NCBI GenBank assembly: GCA_018396915.1
Contig: JAGTRD010000002.1
Location: 1-48,705 of the forward strand
Length of the DNA stretch: 48,705 nt
Source of the DNA: Candidatus Bathyarchaeota archaeon
Lineage (GTDB): Archaea > Thermoproteota > Bathyarchaeia > 40CM-2-53-6 > RBG-13-38-9
Direction of reading: 5' to 3'
Made by a program: the position numbers and the translations under genes. Under the pieces are notes generated by a model, which saw only the letters and a list, made by a program, of their open reading frames with translations, searched no databases and was not told the DNA's origin. Shown piece by piece: positions 33,691 to 42,768 of this stretch (within the stretch, counting starts at the first letter, position 1; the number at the start of each line of letters is the position of its first letter).

Positions 33691-34695
33691 CTAATATGGG
33701 CGGGTCACTATAAAGTCGGCTAAATCCGAGAGATTCTCCCTAGCTTCTGTCTTAGGCAAGACTCCTAAGCTCCTCTTCGCTCTGCTGACGTAGAGTCTTG
33801 CTAATTCAATTATCTTAGATTTAGCTTTTGTAGACTCAAGAAGTTGTAGAGCTCCCTCTAAGGCATATTGATCTACCTCTTTCGACCTCAATGTCTGGAG
33901 AAGATTTTCCTGCTTGAGAACACTCAATTCTTGCAGGGCATACACTATCACGGCGTTACCCAATTTATGTTCAATGATGTCTTTCCCCTTCTCTTTGCCG
34001 GTCTTTTCTCCAAATATATCTAGGAGATCGTCTATCAGCTGGAATGCTAGTCCGATATCCTTCCCATATCTCGAGACCGCATTCAGGTATTGGTTACTGG
34101 CTTTAGCGGATATAGCCCCTGCCACACAGGCGGCTCTTATCAGCTCGGATGTCTTCCTCCTTATCAGTTCAAAGTATAGGTCTGGCCGAATACTCTCATA
34201 CCTATGTTCCAATAAGTATTGTTCAGTTCTACCACTCTGTTCGAATAGAATGTCCATCCTCTCACCCTCTATTGTCTGTTTTATTGTATTTATGAGAAGT
34301 TCATGCATTTCTTTTGGGTTAGGTGAGTCTTGAGCTATTTGGCTTATCGCCTCCCTATAGAACATGCCAGCTAGGAGGGCCATCGTATCTCCATATTTAG
34401 CTCTGACTGTTGGAACCCCTCTCCTTACTTCTCCATGGTCGATTATATCATCCATTATGAGTGAATAATTGTGGATGAGCTCTATCATCGCTGCGGGGAG
34501 CTTAGCATCCTTAACGGTTCCTCCACATGCTTGACAACTCAATATGGTTAAAGCGGGTCTCACCCTCTTTCCGCCGGCTTTGATTGGATATGTCAAGATA
34601 GGTAAGAATTCACGTGCAGCCCCTTTCTTAAGATATTTCAGCATAATCGGATCAACAATACGGGTTGCCTGGTTTAATATGTTTATCACAGACAA
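33691..34695 (-). CDS. idsA: Polyprenyl diphosphate synthase (GGPP synthase type)
   Basis: A 334-residue trans-prenyltransferase that builds C15-C20 or longer isoprenoid diphosphates for archaeal lipids. The first Asp-rich motif is DDIIDHGEVRRGVPT, the second is DDLLDIFGE, and GGKRVRP binds diphosphate. It lies downstream of isopentenyl phosphate kinase on the same strand, which ties both to isoprenoid synthesis. Confidence 0.92.
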   Translation of the reverse strand: MSVINILNQATRIVDPIMLKYLKKGAAREFLPILTYPIKAGGKRVRPALTILSCQACGGTVKDAKLPAAMIELIHNYSLIMDDIIDHGEVRRGVPTVRAKYGDTMALLAGMFYREAISQIAQDSPNPKEMHELLINTIKQTIEGERMDILFEQSGRTEQYLLEHRYESIRPDLYFELIRRKTSELIRAACVAGAISAKASNQYLNAVSRYGKDIGLAFQLIDDLLDIFGEKTGKEKGKDIIEHKLGNAVIVYALQELSVLKQENLLQTLRSKEVDQYALEGALQLLESTKAKSKIIELARLYVSRAKRSLGVLPKTEARENLSDLADFIVTRPY

Positions 34696-34768
34696 GGTCC
34701 TCCACCGATGGCGATACTATTAGTGAGCATCATCGAGTTCAAATATCTGTTCCCTCCAGACATTTATT

Positions 34769-35572
34769 TTAGATATTGGGGGTTATATCCGGAATGAAAC
34801 GTGTACATGGAACATCTCTACCATGAAGTATCTCCATAATATTCTCCGGCCTTTTGAGGTTAGCTATTACAACCTCGCCTCCATGTGAAACAAAACTTAG
34901 TGACTCTTTTATCTTCCCAAGCATCCCCTTCGTCACATCGACTGCAACAGACCCGCCAAGCGATTTCTCATAATATTTTAGGGTTGATGGAGTTATAGTT
35001 CTTATCAGTTTGGCTTCAGGGTTCTTCTTTGGATCAGAGTCGAAAACCCCATCAACATCGCATCCAAAAATGATCGTCTTGGCGTTGAGCGTTGTAGCCA
35101 AGTAAACAGCTATCTGGTCGCCTGAGACTATGCTAAATCCCCACTTCAAATCTGCGATGACGTCGCCACTACATATGGGAACAAAACCTAGATTTACCAT
35201 GAGTCTGAAAGGTTCGGTGTCCACGTTAACGAGTCGACTCCCTTCAGCTACCATGCAACTTGAGGAGAGGAAAGGTACGACTGGGATTCCATGTTTAATG
35301 AGTGTTTCAGTGATCATCAATGTGAGAGAGGACATTGACTGTTTGAGTTCAGCGACTCCCCTCAACTGCTCCTCACTACGATATCCTTCATGTATAGAGT
35401 ACTTTTTAGCTATTGGATGGCCGAAACTTCCTGCTCCATGGACAAGAAGAAGTTTATCCTCAACATTCGATAGCTCCTCCGCTATTTTCTCCATAAGGAG
35501 TCTGTTGAATAATGGCGCCTTGTCCTTCTCTGTTATGACTGAGCCTCCTATCTTTATAATGATTAGACTCAT
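34769..35572 (-). CDS. ipk: Isopentenyl phosphate kinase
   Basis: An amino acid kinase-fold enzyme making isopentenyl diphosphate from isopentenyl phosphate in the archaeal mevalonate pathway. KIGGSVITEKD is the ATP loop, GAGSFGHPIAKKY carries the active-site His, and SGDQIAVYLA and DVDGVFDSDP follow. I use the ATG at 35572 (MSLIIIKIGGSV), preceded by GGAG at eight bases; the ATG eight codons upstream adds nothing conserved. Confidence 0.93.
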   Translation of the reverse strand: MSLIIIKIGGSVITEKDKAPLFNRLLMEKIAEELSNVEDKLLLVHGAGSFGHPIAKKYSIHEGYRSEEQLRGVAELKQSMSSLTLMITETLIKHGIPVVPFLSSSCMVAEGSRLVNVDTEPFRLMVNLGFVPICSGDVIADLKWGFSIVSGDQIAVYLATTLNAKTIIFGCDVDGVFDSDPKKNPEAKLIRTITPSTLKYYEKSLGGSVAVDVTKGMLGKIKESLSFVSHGGEVVIANLKRPENIMEILHGRDVPCTRFIPDITPNI

Positions 35573-35614
35573 TGCTTCAGCTCCGTTCAGAATCAACTAT
35601 TATTCTTATTCACT

Positions 35615-35803
35615 TCATCTAAGGTTTTGTTCATGCTCTTTTTTAGCTTTCTCACATTCCAATAACTCTTTGAGTCGCTCTACATTCTCGTAATGTTTGG
35701 TTTTTCTACGATAATCAATCATTATTCCAAGCTGTCTAGCCATGGAAGTTGATAGATCCACATCAGAGATCTCTGGTATGGAGAAGCCTCTTCCCCAATT
35801 CAC
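35615..35803 (-). CDS. rpl13e: 50S ribosomal protein L13e-like, start uncertain
   Basis: The frame from GTG 35803 gives 62 residues: GRGFSIPEI, then ARQLGIMIDYRRKTKHYENVERL, the L13e signature (GRGFS-xEL..., LGIxVDxRRxTxHxENVExL). Upstream in the same frame the sequence reads ILTKILPKVKRRAGLTYRV, basic and like the missing N-terminus, but contains no ATG, GTG or TTG before a stop at 35902-35900. An ATA at 35857 or CTG at 35854 is possible; otherwise the protein is short. It follows L15e. L13e is known from the TACK side and eukaryotes rather than Euryarchaeota. Confidence 0.7.
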   Translation of the reverse strand: MNWGRGFSIPEISDVDLSTSMARQLGIMIDYRRKTKHYENVERLKELLECEKAKKEHEQNLR

Positions 35804-35873
35804 TCTATATGTTAACCCAGCCCTACGCTTAACCTTCGGCAGGATCTTGGTCAGTATGGGACACCGAGAGTCT

Positions 35874-36338
35874 CTAATTTCTTGATTTGTCCGGTATATT
35901 TATTTCGGGATCATTGATCACTGCCGGATGGTTTGGGTCTATTAAAATAACCTCTGCCCAGAAATATCTGCCATCATACCATAGGGGGTAGGAATTTAGA
36001 ACTTTCATGTTCGGGTATTTCTTAGCAACTCTTTCTTCAGCGATCTTCCTTAGGCTCTTGGCCCACTTTATCTTGTTGACACCCATCGCTTTCTGCCTGC
36101 GACCTGATGATGGCCTCTTCTTCCTCGCACCACTCCTCCTGACTCTTGCCCTGACAACTATGATGCCTTGTTTGGCTTTGTAACCTAAACTCCTTGCACG
36201 CACAAGCCTTGTGGGCCTTTCTACACGCATGATCGAGGGTTCCCTACGCCATTTTACCGTTAGTTGGCGCATCAGATCTTTCACCTGCTCACTGCGGCTG
36301 CGCCAGAATCTCCCCATCAAATCATATGTGATCCGCAT
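35874..36338 (-). CDS. rpl15e: 50S ribosomal protein L15e
   Basis: Visible hallmarks are REPSIMRVERPTRLVRARSL, GYKAKQGIIVVRARVRR and NMKVLNSYPLWYDGRYFW. The length is near 155 residues, as usual. The ATG at 36338 is preceded by GGTG; a GTG at 36347 would add three residues. Confidence 0.95.
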   Translation of the reverse strand: MRITYDLMGRFWRSRSEQVKDLMRQLTVKWRREPSIMRVERPTRLVRARSLGYKAKQGIIVVRARVRRSGARKKRPSSGRRQKAMGVNKIKWAKSLRKIAEERVAKKYPNMKVLNSYPLWYDGRYFWAEVILIDPNHPAVINDPEINIPDKSRN

Positions 36339-36447
36339 ATCAAGCACCTGTACGTGTGGTGGTCTTGTCGGCCTCCTCTACAATATGGTTGTATTGATAA
36401 ACTTTCCTAAAGGGTTTCAAGCTGTGCTGGATAAAAGGGATGGTAAA

Positions 36448-36768
36448 CTAGACCAGCCCGGATTCTTTCAGGTAGAATCCGTCTTCCTTCTTTGCCCCGA
36501 AACTTTTTAGACCTAGTCTCTTCAACTGCTCGAGGAGCCTTTCAGCTCGGTCGGTGGATATCTCACCTTTCTCCAGGAGGTATTTAATAGTCTCTTCAGC
36601 CTGCTCTGGGGTATCGCATCTACGAATATAATCTATCGCGTCCGGAACATATCCTCTGAACTTGTCAACCTCGACGGCGACTCGTAGCATCGTGTTGGGC
36701 TTATTCTGCTTCATTTCTCTCCATAGGTTTGGATATCGCCTCTTGAACTCGTCTTCTATGTCAACCAA
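36448..36768 (-). CDS. DUF2095-type archaeal protein
   Basis: A 106-residue conserved archaeal protein. EFKRRYPNLWREM and FRGYVPDAIDYIRRCDTPEQAEETI, then LKSFGAKKEDGFYLKE, match the DUF2095 pattern as I recall it. It is soluble and helical, with no known function. It lies 22 bases downstream of the GlmU-like gene and upstream of L15e. Confidence 0.75.
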   Translation of the reverse strand: MVDIEDEFKRRYPNLWREMKQNKPNTMLRVAVEVDKFRGYVPDAIDYIRRCDTPEQAEETIKYLLEKGEISTDRAERLLEQLKRLGLKSFGAKKEDGFYLKESGLV

Positions 36769-36789
36769 ACTCTCAGCATCCTCCTTGGT

Positions 36790-38070
36790 TCAATGTCTTC
36801 TCTTAATCTTGGTAACTTCCTGCTCTAGTTTAACCATGACATTTGAGGGTAGGTCTCTGTATACTGTGATTCCTGGGCCTATTGATGTTCCTGAACCGAT
36901 CCTAACTCCAGGCATGAGATTGACATTTACACCGGTGCTTACATGGTCTCCAACTATCGCACCGAGTTTTCTTCTCCCACTGTTGATCATGGTACCTTTG
37001 ATATTCATTTGAATGGTTCTCCCATCGAGTCTGAGGTTTCCCGTAATTGTGCCTGCTCCGAGATTACAGTTCTCACCTATGATACTGTCTCCCACATAGC
37101 TTTGATGTGGAATCTTTGTATTATCCATTATTATAGAATTTTTTATCTCGCAACCATTTCCTATCCTTACGTTTTGGCCTAAACTTGTGTATGGCCTAAT
37201 ATAACAGTTCGGTCCTATAACTGTTCTTTGACCTACGTATACTGGGCCCTCTATCATCGCACCGGACAATATTTTTGCTTCTGGCTCTATAGTGACCGGA
37301 CCAACGAGAGTAGCCTTATTATCTACATAACCATTAACCTCTGGCTCCAAATCTTTCAGGGCTTTCTCGTTTGCATCTAGAAGGTCCCATGGTCTACCTA
37401 TATCTACCCAATCGTCAGGGTCCAAAGGTATGGCTTTAACCTTTAAACCGGACTTTACCAAGTAAGTTATCGAATCTGTCAACTCAAACTCCCCCCTTCT
37501 AGATTTTCTTGTCGCCTTAATACCTTCGAATATTCTCTTGTCAAGAATGTAGACTCCTGCATTCACAAGACTGGTAGGTAGAGGACACTCAGGTTTCTCT
37601 TCAATTCTTCTCACGTAACCATCTTCCACTTTGAGGACACCATACTGATTTTTTTGAGATGGCAAATCCACTGCTGCGATAGCTGCATCGAACTCCATAT
37701 TGCTGGAGGCTGCCACGATCTCTCTTAGTGCTCTAGGAGACAGGTAGATGTCACCATAGAATAGGATGAAACGTTCATCTGCTATTTGATCTTTCAACTG
37801 TGCAACAGCATCGGCTGTTCCCTGAATTTTTCTCTGATGTATGTAATCTATATTTACTTCGAGAGTTCGGCCTTCGGCGAAGTATTTTTTGATGATCTCT
37901 CCAAACGAATTGATAACTATCGTTATTTTTCGGATGCCTTCAGCTCTTAATTCTTGGATTATATGTTGAATTATTGGTTTACCAGCTATCGGTATCATAT
38001 GTTTTGGCCTATTCTCAGTCAGAGGCCATAGCCTTATACCCCTACCTGCAGCTAATATAACTGCTCTCAT
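36790..38070 (-). CDS. Sugar-1-phosphate nucleotidylyltransferase with acyltransferase-type domain (GlmU-like)
   Basis: A two-domain enzyme of 426 residues. The N-terminal nucleotidyltransferase has ILAAGRGIRLWPLTENRPKH (about residues 5-24), LFYGDIYLS and EEKP. The C-terminal half is a left-handed beta helix of hexapeptide repeats (from about 250). Archaeal homologues make UDP-N-acetylglucosamine or related nucleotide sugars. It is complete and probably co-transcribed with the DUF2095 gene. The 5' gap (38071-38364) should carry its promoter. Confidence 0.9.
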   Translation of the reverse strand: MRAVILAAGRGIRLWPLTENRPKHMIPIAGKPIIQHIIQELRAEGIRKITIVINSFGEIIKKYFAEGRTLEVNIDYIHQRKIQGTADAVAQLKDQIADERFILFYGDIYLSPRALREIVAASSNMEFDAAIAAVDLPSQKNQYGVLKVEDGYVRRIEEKPECPLPTSLVNAGVYILDKRIFEGIKATRKSRRGEFELTDSITYLVKSGLKVKAIPLDPDDWVDIGRPWDLLDANEKALKDLEPEVNGYVDNKATLVGPVTIEPEAKILSGAMIEGPVYVGQRTVIGPNCYIRPYTSLGQNVRIGNGCEIKNSIIMDNTKIPHQSYVGDSIIGENCNLGAGTITGNLRLDGRTIQMNIKGTMINSGRRKLGAIVGDHVSTGVNVNLMPGVRIGSGTSIGPGITVYRDLPSNVMVKLEQEVTKIKRRH

Positions 38071-38364
38071 TGCCCTCAGCTACCCATTCATATTAGAGCC
38101 TCATTCTACTATCCTTTTTGCCAACATCAGAGGAAGGTTTGACAAGGCCAAACGTCCATCACTTCACATATCTAGTATACTATCTAGTTCTCATGATGCG
38201 TGGGCTTAAACATCTAAAGTTTGGGGTGTCTCTTATGATAAGGTGACTTTGTACGTATAGGAATGACTATAGTCATGACTGTCATATTTTTCCTTGATCA
38301 TCGCCATGAAGCAGCTCTAATCGACCCAGCACCAATAGCTAGCAATAGGTCGACTGTATGTGAA
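38071..38364. other. 294-base gap between S3Ae and the GlmU-like gene
   Basis: Presumed promoter region of the GlmU-like gene. It contains the overlapping inverted repeats at 38263-38285. I find no tRNA, no strong hairpin with T-run and no convincing reading frame; a 45-codon frame at 38263 is not conserved in look. Confidence 0.35.
38263..38285. repeat. Overlapping inverted repeats built on ATGAC/GTCAT
   Basis: ATGACTATAGTCAT is a perfect 14-bp palindrome; ATGACTGTCAT, sharing its last four bases, is a second one around a single T. Such paired half-sites are typical of operators for dimeric regulators. They lie about 200 bases upstream of the GlmU-like start and just past the S3Ae stop. Function is inference. 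Confidence 0.4.
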
Positions 38365-38997
38365 CTATGTTTTTGCAGCTACCGTTACCTGAACAGATAG
38401 TTCGGGTGTTGAGAGTAACTTTGATTTCCTAACACCTACGTGGCGTAGTGGTGCTATTTTCTTTGCAAGATTATAGATCTCTGATCCTATACCGGCTTTG
38501 GCAACGTTTCCCAGTACCATTTCATGGCAGAGCTGGTCATAAGTCAAGTTCTTAGCCTTTTCTTCAACAACATCCCGCATTATTAGCCTAATCTTGTGCT
38601 GCTGAGATATGTTCACCCTGCTCTTCGTAAAAGCTACCACAGAGATTCTTGTTGTATAGCCGTCCTTGGTTGTAACCTTGAATATTCCGTCTATTCTTGA
38701 GCTACCTCTCCTTACAAGACTCCTGAGGTAGTCTGGAGAATATTCATGGCCCTTCAGAATGGTCTCAACCCTATCTCCCTTAACCTCCTTAACCATGAAG
38801 TAGAGTTTGATAGATTGATGTGAGAAGTCTCCTGTCACATCGTAAAGTGTACTCTCTACAACCCTTCCAATCAACTTAGACTGGTCTGCACATGGAATAT
38901 TTGCGATGTTTATCTCTCCGAAATATGATGGAGTGTATATTGCATACCACTCTTTCATGCGCCATTTGTCGCGTACTCTGCCAGATGCCTTCGACAA
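38365..38997 (-). CDS. rps3ae: 30S ribosomal protein S3Ae
   Basis: A 210-residue S3Ae (eukaryotic S1e). WYAIYTPSYFGEINIANIPC, then the segments HEYSPDYLRSLVRRGSSRIDGI and KDGYTTRISV, are conserved. It is the last gene of the run S15-RecJ-Pcc1-SerRS-S3Ae, separated from SerRS by 85 bases. Confidence 0.94.
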   Translation of the reverse strand: MSKASGRVRDKWRMKEWYAIYTPSYFGEINIANIPCADQSKLIGRVVESTLYDVTGDFSHQSIKLYFMVKEVKGDRVETILKGHEYSPDYLRSLVRRGSSRIDGIFKVTTKDGYTTRISVVAFTKSRVNISQQHKIRLIMRDVVEEKAKNLTYDQLCHEMVLGNVAKAGIGSEIYNLAKKIAPLRHVGVRKSKLLSTPELSVQVTVAAKT

Positions 38998-39082
38998 TCG
39001 TCAGACCCCAGTATGGACCCAGTCTTATGTCGGCCGACTTAAAATGTTTGCTGGTAAGATCTACTGATACTCATCTAAATTT

Positions 39083-40657
39083 TTACCTTTTAGGGGGCCA
39101 TTGTAGAGATTTGGGAATCATGTAGTGCTTATCGAAGTGTTCTCCCACATTCTTGGGCCAAGATTCATAGTTGAAGCCATGGGTTGCGAGGAAGGCTGCG
39201 ACCCAGCGAGTCAACCCTAGACCCGAGCATCCAGTCCATGTCTCCCTGTTCTTGACCTCGCGTATATTGAAACTGTCGACAAACTTCGTTTTATGGATGA
39301 AGCATCCTGCGACTTCCAACCATTCCGACGATTCACGTTTACCTCTATATGGTAGGTATATCTCAAGGTCGTAGGCTGGAACTTCATCACTCTTATGAAT
39401 GTCAACATCAATGATTCCTCCACGCGCCCAGAAAGGTATAGCTGCCGTCACCCTCCACTCCATATCCAGCAGTTTATCTGCGACATATATGCATCTCTCA
39501 AGTATCGAATCTCTTATTTCAACAACTTGCTTTGGAGTGCCGAGATATGTCAGCTCGATCCTTTGAAACTCATGGAGTCTAACCAAGCCTTCAGCTCCCC
39601 CACCTTCCCAGCGGTAGGTGTATCCTGAGGCGTCGTAAAGTTTGTATGGATAATCTTCTTGACTGAATGTTTCCTGCCCGTAGAATTGCCAGAATGGTTC
39701 GCATTGTGCAGGCGCCAGAACATACTCCGGATCTTTAAGAGCTTCCTTCAACTTCTCTGCAGATACTTTTTTTGTGATCTTTAGGACCTCCTTGAATTCC
39801 CTGAATGCTTCAGGATCTCTTGGCGGTGGGAAGCAGTAATACATCCCCTCAGGTATATCATCCAAATATCCAGGCATCTTCCTCATCACATCTAGAGGTA
39901 TAAGTTTAGGAAGCATGAATTGTTGAAAGCCCAATTTCTTTGCCACTTCATCGATAAGCATGTTTCTAATAATGGTGAACAGCTCTGAGTATGGGGTTGT
40001 ATAGATCCATTGCCCCCTTCCTGGAAATTCTTTGATCCATCCGAGCTCCAATGCTGTCTGAACAGGGTCCTTGCTGAACTTTACCTCTTTCTCATCTCCT
40101 CTTTTGACGATTGGCTGAGTCTGCATTGGGGGAGGAGGTTTTTCCGGAGTTTCAAGAATTTCTTTGACTCTTGCTATGAGTCTGTCTGGAGTGTTGTTCT
40201 TCAAATCATATTCACCCATCGGACCTATGGTCACTTTCACTCTGCCAGATTCGTATTCTATCTTTGAGACGTTTGGAATAGCCATTATTCTATCTCGTGT
40301 ATAGGGGTCTGGTTCAGATCCAGTGTATATTGAAAATTCTATGTTCTCGGCATCTAAGTCTCTCACACCAATTCTATGCTTTTTTCCAAGGATACTCTCT
40401 ATGAGTTTCTTGAACCTTAGGGCTCCAGCTGTAGCCCTGACCATGGGACCTGACTCAATGATCAATTCAATAGTGTCACCATAGACGCTCCATGAAGTGA
40501 TCTTAGCAGCCTCATCAACATGTTCTTTAGATACACCCTTGATCAAAATGGTTCTATTTGCTTCTTCAACGGCCTCGCCGATCACATTTTTTATTCCTTC
40601 AGCGTCTCTACTTAACCTCACTAGAATTCTCGCATTCATTCTAAGATGTCTATTCAA
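39083..40657 (-). CDS. serS: Seryl-tRNA synthetase, type 2 (methanogen type)
   Basis: Charges tRNA-Ser. It has 524 residues, and the type is decided by the zinc ligands: Cys319 in APAQCEPFW, Glu368 in RIELTYLG and Cys477 in TGCSGLGLTRW. These match the Cys, Glu and Cys of the Methanosarcina barkeri enzyme at nearly the same spacing. The large N-terminal tRNA-binding domain (about 1-170) is the unusual one of type 2, not the coiled coil of the common form. The start at 40657 overlaps pcc1 by eight bases; the ATG at 40639 (MNARILVRLSRDAE) is as likely. Confidence 0.9.
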   Translation of the reverse strand: MNRHLRMNARILVRLSRDAEGIKNVIGEAVEEANRTILIKGVSKEHVDEAAKITSWSVYGDTIELIIESGPMVRATAGALRFKKLIESILGKKHRIGVRDLDAENIEFSIYTGSEPDPYTRDRIMAIPNVSKIEYESGRVKVTIGPMGEYDLKNNTPDRLIARVKEILETPEKPPPPMQTQPIVKRGDEKEVKFSKDPVQTALELGWIKEFPGRGQWIYTTPYSELFTIIRNMLIDEVAKKLGFQQFMLPKLIPLDVMRKMPGYLDDIPEGMYYCFPPPRDPEAFREFKEVLKITKKVSAEKLKEALKDPEYVLAPAQCEPFWQFYGQETFSQEDYPYKLYDASGYTYRWEGGGAEGLVRLHEFQRIELTYLGTPKQVVEIRDSILERCIYVADKLLDMEWRVTAAIPFWARGGIIDVDIHKSDEVPAYDLEIYLPYRGKRESSEWLEVAGCFIHKTKFVDSFNIREVKNRETWTGCSGLGLTRWVAAFLATHGFNYESWPKNVGEHFDKHYMIPKSLQWPPKR

Positions 40658-40892
40658 TCTCTATTGCCTCCAACGTGTTATTTGCGGCATCAATACATTG
40701 CAACAGGTCGTCTACAATGAATATGAACGCCTCAAGATCCTTACCGTATATTTTAGTTATGGTTGTCCTCCTATTAACTTTGGTTATTATCTTAAATCCT
40801 GGCGGGGCTTGAAGATTGTCTGGCATAACTGATTTCGCCACTGCCCTCGAGATCTTTGCGTTTCTATGGATTATCTTGATTACTGATTCCAT
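40650..40892 (-). CDS. pcc1: KEOPS complex subunit Pcc1
   Basis: An 80-residue Pcc1 homologue. KEOPS makes the universal t6A37 modification in ANN-decoding tRNAs, and Pcc1 is its dimerising subunit. ISRAVAKSVMPDNLQAPPGF and the Arg/Thr-rich RRTTITKIYG followed by LQCIDAANNTLEAIE are characteristic. It overlaps RecJ by 13 bases and SerRS by eight. Confidence 0.85.
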   Translation of the reverse strand: MESVIKIIHRNAKISRAVAKSVMPDNLQAPPGFKIITKVNRRTTITKIYGKDLEAFIFIVDDLLQCIDAANNTLEAIEIE

Positions 40893-42316
40893 CTCACGGA
40901 AAAACCTGAGAGTTTACAGTTTAACTCTTCAATGAAATCTTTCCATTTAGAGATCGGAATCTGAGCCCCAGCGGCAACATCGTGTCCCCCGCCGAAACCT
41001 CCATACTTTCTAGCGAGATTTTGGAGTATTGAACCTAAATTCACTCCTCTCCGCGTTAACTCTTCACTGGCCCTGGCTGAAATTTTTATGTCTCCAGTCT
41101 TTGTCTTTGCAGATACAACAACCACACACCAATCTGGGAACGTTTCGGAGGATGAGAGCATTGAAGATACGGCTCCAGTCATGTTCTCGTTGATAAAATC
41201 TTCTCCGTGAATCACAACCATACTCTTCAAACTCTCTACTACCTGTCGGTTACTGTTTATGAATGAGATATAATCAGCTAGGGCTTTCCGATGCTCTGAG
41301 AGAACTCTACTGGCCTCCTCAAGGGTAGCACCGCGTTCACCTAAACCAAGAGCTATAGCGAGTGATGGGCGACCCATTCTTCCACAAGCATTAAGTAGGG
41401 TTGCATATTCTCTCACATCTCTTGTGGGGGTCCACAGCTCCTCCTTGAGAAGGGTGTACACATTTCCAATAAGATTGATGGCTGTTGCACCCTCAAAACC
41501 TTTTGAAGTCAAGTAGTCAACTATAGCAGACAACATTCTCTGTTTCTCATCTTTTGTAAGGTCCATCAGCGTCCTCCATCTATCTCCAGTCTTTATAGGG
41601 ATAGATGCGGATGCTAGTAGTGCCAAGCAGTTATCTTCTTCACCGCTCAGACCTGGAAGAAAAGGATTCACTGTGTGGGAGAGGGCCTTATGGATGGGGC
41701 GGGTCTCCCTTCCATATATTATAATATCTGTATCTACCTTAAGGAGCCCAGCTTCAACTGCATCTCTTAGAATTATTGAGTTTAAGCCTCGCAGCTCCCT
41801 CCGATCGTTTTTATCTTGCATATCACCCACCGAACCTACAATTGCAAGAGGTGATAGATCTATATTCTCCTCACTCATAGCCTTGGCAATAAGGTAAGCT
41901 ACACCTGCGCCACTCAACTCTTTTCCGCCGTCTATGCCAAATAGGTGTGGGTTTACATGTATTATCCCATCGTCGACTCCATTCATCTGGTGATGGTCAA
42001 GTACAAAGATCCTCTTTGATTTGACAAGCTTCTTGATAAGGTCGAGGTATCCACTCCCTATGTCAACCAATACCACGGCGTCTGAGGTTGCTCTTTGGAA
42101 AATATCTAAAGTCTCCAGATCGATTTGCTTCACTACCTTAAGATGTATCGTGGCCCCAATCTCGTGAAGTGCCTTTGCAATTATGCTGGCTGCAGCCAAC
42201 CCATCGGCGTCGAAATGGTACCCTACAAGAAAATGTGAATTATGTGATACAGCATTAATAATTTCTTCAGTTGCCTCCCTAATCTTACTCATGAATAGAT
42301 CGTGAGAACTCAGCAT
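40880..42316 (-). CDS. RecJ-like single-strand nuclease (GAN/Cdc45-type)
   Basis: A 478-residue DHH-DHHA1 protein of the archaeal RecJ/GAN type that associates with the GINS-MCM helicase. GYHFDADGLAAASI, VLVDIGSGYL, FVLDHHQM (DHH) and the C-terminal GGFGGGHDVAAGA are intact, so it should be catalytically active. It lies between S15 and Pcc1, the usual archaeal order. Confidence 0.9.
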   Translation of the reverse strand: MLSSHDLFMSKIREATEEIINAVSHNSHFLVGYHFDADGLAAASIIAKALHEIGATIHLKVVKQIDLETLDIFQRATSDAVVLVDIGSGYLDLIKKLVKSKRIFVLDHHQMNGVDDGIIHVNPHLFGIDGGKELSGAGVAYLIAKAMSEENIDLSPLAIVGSVGDMQDKNDRRELRGLNSIILRDAVEAGLLKVDTDIIIYGRETRPIHKALSHTVNPFLPGLSGEEDNCLALLASASIPIKTGDRWRTLMDLTKDEKQRMLSAIVDYLTSKGFEGATAINLIGNVYTLLKEELWTPTRDVREYATLLNACGRMGRPSLAIALGLGERGATLEEASRVLSEHRKALADYISFINSNRQVVESLKSMVVIHGEDFINENMTGAVSSMLSSSETFPDWCVVVVSAKTKTGDIKISARASEELTRRGVNLGSILQNLARKYGGFGGGHDVAAGAQIPISKWKDFIEELNCKLSGFSVRWNQ

Positions 42317-42318
42317 TG

Positions 42319-42768
42319 TTAATCAACGGAGGCTGCAACTGGAGTATATTTCCAGTCTTGAGGTAAAACCCCCCGTGACTTGTAATAATTTACAAGCCTA
42401 TGTATCTTTGACTCGATCAGAGCAAGTGAATGTTTGTTGACATAATCCTGCTTGTTTTTTTGCAGATGCTTAGCAAGGGAATCAGCTTTTCCGAGGAGAA
42501 CTTGAAGATCCTCTGGAACCGTCAGACCGAGATTTGATTCATTGAGAATTCTACAGATCTTCTTTCCAGTTAAAGATTTTACGAGGGGTATCCCATATCT
42601 ATCCCTGAGAATGTTGCCGATCACACTTGGCGTGTAACCCTGTTTTGCAAGTTTCACCACTAACGCCTCTACTTCCTCAGGTAGATACTTGCACCAGCTA
42701 GGAGGTTTCTTGCTGATCGGCCTTGTTGAGCTTGACTTTCCTCTCTTACTCGTAAATAGCCTTGCCAA
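42319..42768 (-). CDS. rps15: 30S ribosomal protein S15
   Basis: A 149-residue archaeal S15 with the N-terminal extension, then YTPSVIGNILRDRYGIP, and the rRNA-binding core KHSLALIESKIHRLVNYYKSRGVLP. The start is TTG at 42768, preceded by GAGGTGACC, a strong Shine-Dalgarno. First gene of its operon. Confidence 0.95.
   Translation of the reverse strand: MARLFTSKRGKSSSTRPISKKPPSWCKYLPEEVEALVVKLAKQGYTPSVIGNILRDRYGIPLVKSLTGKKICRILNESNLGLTVPEDLQVLLGKADSLAKHLQKNKQDYVNKHSLALIESKIHRLVNYYKSRGVLPQDWKYTPVAASVD

Noticed and set aside
38263-38400. 45-codon plus-strand frame after the double palindrome
   Set aside because: It overlaps the S3Ae 3' end, has no ribosome-binding site and no recognisable sequence.
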